Assembly: GCA_017404585.1 (NCBI GenBank)
Contig: JAFRCB010000210.1
Coordinates: forward strand, 1-5,357
From: Lachnospiraceae bacterium
Lineage (GTDB): Bacteria; Bacillota; Clostridia; Lachnospirales; Lachnospiraceae
Direction: 5' to 3'
Length of the DNA: 5,357 bases
Positions 4,333 to 5,357 of this stretch are shown piece by piece. The notes beneath the pieces were generated by a model that did no database searches, had not been told where the DNA came from, and worked only from the letters and a program-made list of their open reading frames with translations. Every line of letters begins with the position of its first letter. Position 1 is the stretch's first letter. Made by a program: the position numbers and the translations under genes.

Positions 4333-5357
4333 ATGGGAAAGTATCGTGAAGAATCAGCTGAGCTGCTCCAGCTCGTAGGCGGTAAGGAAAACATCACCGC
4401 CGTATCACATTGTATGACGCGTATGCGTTTTGTTCTGACAGATCCGACCAAGGCGGATGTCCCGGGTATCGAGAAGATGAAAGTCGTAAAGGGCACTTTC
4501 ACGCAGTCCGGTCAGTTCCAGGTCATCATCGGCAACACAGTTTCAGAATTCTACAATGATTTCGTCGCAGTATCAGGTGTATCCGGTGTCTCTAAAGAGC
4601 AGGTAAAGCAGGCCGCCAAGCAGAATCAGAATCCGCTGCAGCGTGTCGCTACGGTCCTGGCTGAGATATTTGCACCGCTGCTGCCGGCAATCATCACCGG
4701 AGGTCTTATCCTCGGTTTCCGTAACTGTATCGACTCCCTCTACATTTTCCAGGGCGGTCACACTCTGACAGAGCTGTCCCAGTTCTGGGCAGGTCTTGAT
4801 CATTTCCTCTGGCTGATCGGTGAGGCGGTCTTCCACGTAGGTATTCCGGTCGGTATCTGCTGGTCCATCTCCAAGAAAATGGGCACAACAGAGATGCTCG
4901 GCATCATCCTCGGTCTTACCCTTGTCTCCGGTCAGCTGCTCAACGCTTACGCCGTTGCTTCCACAGCTGCTGCTGACATTCCGAAGTGGAATTTCGGTTT
5001 CGCCCAGGTCAACATGATCGGCTACCAGGCACAGGTCATCCCGGCTATGCTCGCAGGCTTCACGCTCGTATATCTTGAGAAATTCTTCCGCAAGATCATA
5101 CCTGCAGTTGTTTCAATGATTTTCGTACCGTTCTTCTCCATCACGCTCGCTGTCATGGCTGCTCACTTTATCCTGGGCCCCATCGGCTGGAAGATCGGTT
5201 CCGCTATCTCCGCAGTCGTTTACGCCGGTATCACAGGTCCGGTCAAGGTCCTCTTCGGCGCAATCTTCGGTTTCGTCTATGCTCCGCTTGTCATCACAGG
5301 TCTGCACCACATGACCAACGCTATCGACCTGCAGCTTGTCGCTGAGTTCGGCGGCAC
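4333..5357 (+). CDS. treB: PTS trehalose-specific permease EIIBC, N-terminal part, cut by the window edge
   Basis: This is the membrane permease of the phosphotransferase system that imports trehalose and delivers it as trehalose-6-phosphate for cleavage by a phospho-alpha-glucosidase. 341 codons are visible. The EIIB domain (about 4-80) carries the phosphorylated cysteine at residue 27 in AVSHCMTRMRFVL, and the phosphate-site region GTFTQSGQFQVIIGNTV (54-70). A linker (about 82-103) leads to the EIIC domain from about 104, which has several hydrophobic membrane segments (for example 108-130, 160-178, 187-203, 233-249, 257-283, 290-318). The segment PLVITGLHHMTNAIDLQL (318-335) is the conserved EIIC substrate/active-site region of the sucrose/trehalose class, with its residues in the trehalose form. 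Full-length EIIBC is about 470 residues, longer if a EIIA domain is fused; the end lies off the right edge, so fusion cannot be judged. It is divergent from treR, and its promoter is covered by three operators. A sucrose or beta-glucoside EII is less likely. Confidence 0.92.
   Translation, partial: MGKYREESAELLQLVGGKENITAVSHCMTRMRFVLTDPTKADVPGIEKMKVVKGTFTQSGQFQVIIGNTVSEFYNDFVAVSGVSGVSKEQVKQAAKQNQNPLQRVATVLAEIFAPLLPAIITGGLILGFRNCIDSLYIFQGGHTLTELSQFWAGLDHFLWLIGEAVFHVGIPVGICWSISKKMGTTEMLGIILGLTLVSGQLLNAYAVASTAAADIPKWNFGFAQVNMIGYQAQVIPAMLAGFTLVYLEKFFRKIIPAVVSMIFVPFFSITLAVMAAHFILGPIGWKIGSAISAVVYAGITGPVKVLFGAIFGFVYAPLVITGLHHMTNAIDLQLVAEFGG

Noticed and set aside
4166..4378. Small 70-codon plus-strand frame across the treB promoter
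   Set aside because: It runs through the -35, -10 and operators and ends within treB in another frame. It would lie upstream of its own transcript's start.

Overview
The window reads as chromosomal DNA of a low-to-medium GC Bacillota (Firmicutes), most like a gut-associated member of the Clostridia or Erysipelotrichia. The reasons are the strong AGGAGG-type ribosome binding sites, AT-rich intergenic promoters of sigma-A type next to coding DNA rich in C-ending codons (ATC, CTC, TTC, GTC), a Gram-positive-style lipoprotein foldase, and a TreR/EIIBC trehalose locus of the Bacillota kind. The taxon is an inference. There is no rRNA, tRNA, CRISPR array or complete transposon.

Layout. (1) 1-480, minus strand: the first 160 codons of a rhamnulokinase gene (rhaB), cut by the left edge. 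(2) 481-715: a divergent, AT-rich control region. (3) 716-1702, plus: an AraC-family regulator with an N-terminal cupin, probably the activator of the rhamnose genes it faces. (4) 1816-2928, plus: a lipoprotein with an FKBP/trigger-factor-like prolyl isomerase domain and its own promoter. (5) 2948-3046: a 97-bp imperfect palindrome between two convergent genes, terminator-like and possibly a MITE-type element. (6) 3124-3858, minus: treR, a GntR/UTRA-type trehalose repressor. (7) 3859-4332: a 474-bp divergent control region. It holds a potentially structured treR leader, the treR promoter, an 8-bp inverted repeat, and a treB promoter with three near-identical operators, one filling the -35/-10 spacer exactly. 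(8) 4333 to the right edge, plus: the first 341 codons of treB, the trehalose PTS permease EIIBC.

How the genes work together. Two sugar modules each pair a catabolic or uptake gene with a divergent regulator. One is rhamnose (RhaB kinase plus an AraC-type activator). The other is trehalose (EIIBC imports and phosphorylates trehalose; TreR represses until trehalose-6-phosphate accumulates). The secreted foldase lies between them and has no evident link to sugar use. No gene here looks like a wholly new system. The most informative non-coding signals are the operator triplet at treB, the possible fold in the treR leader and the large intergenic palindrome.
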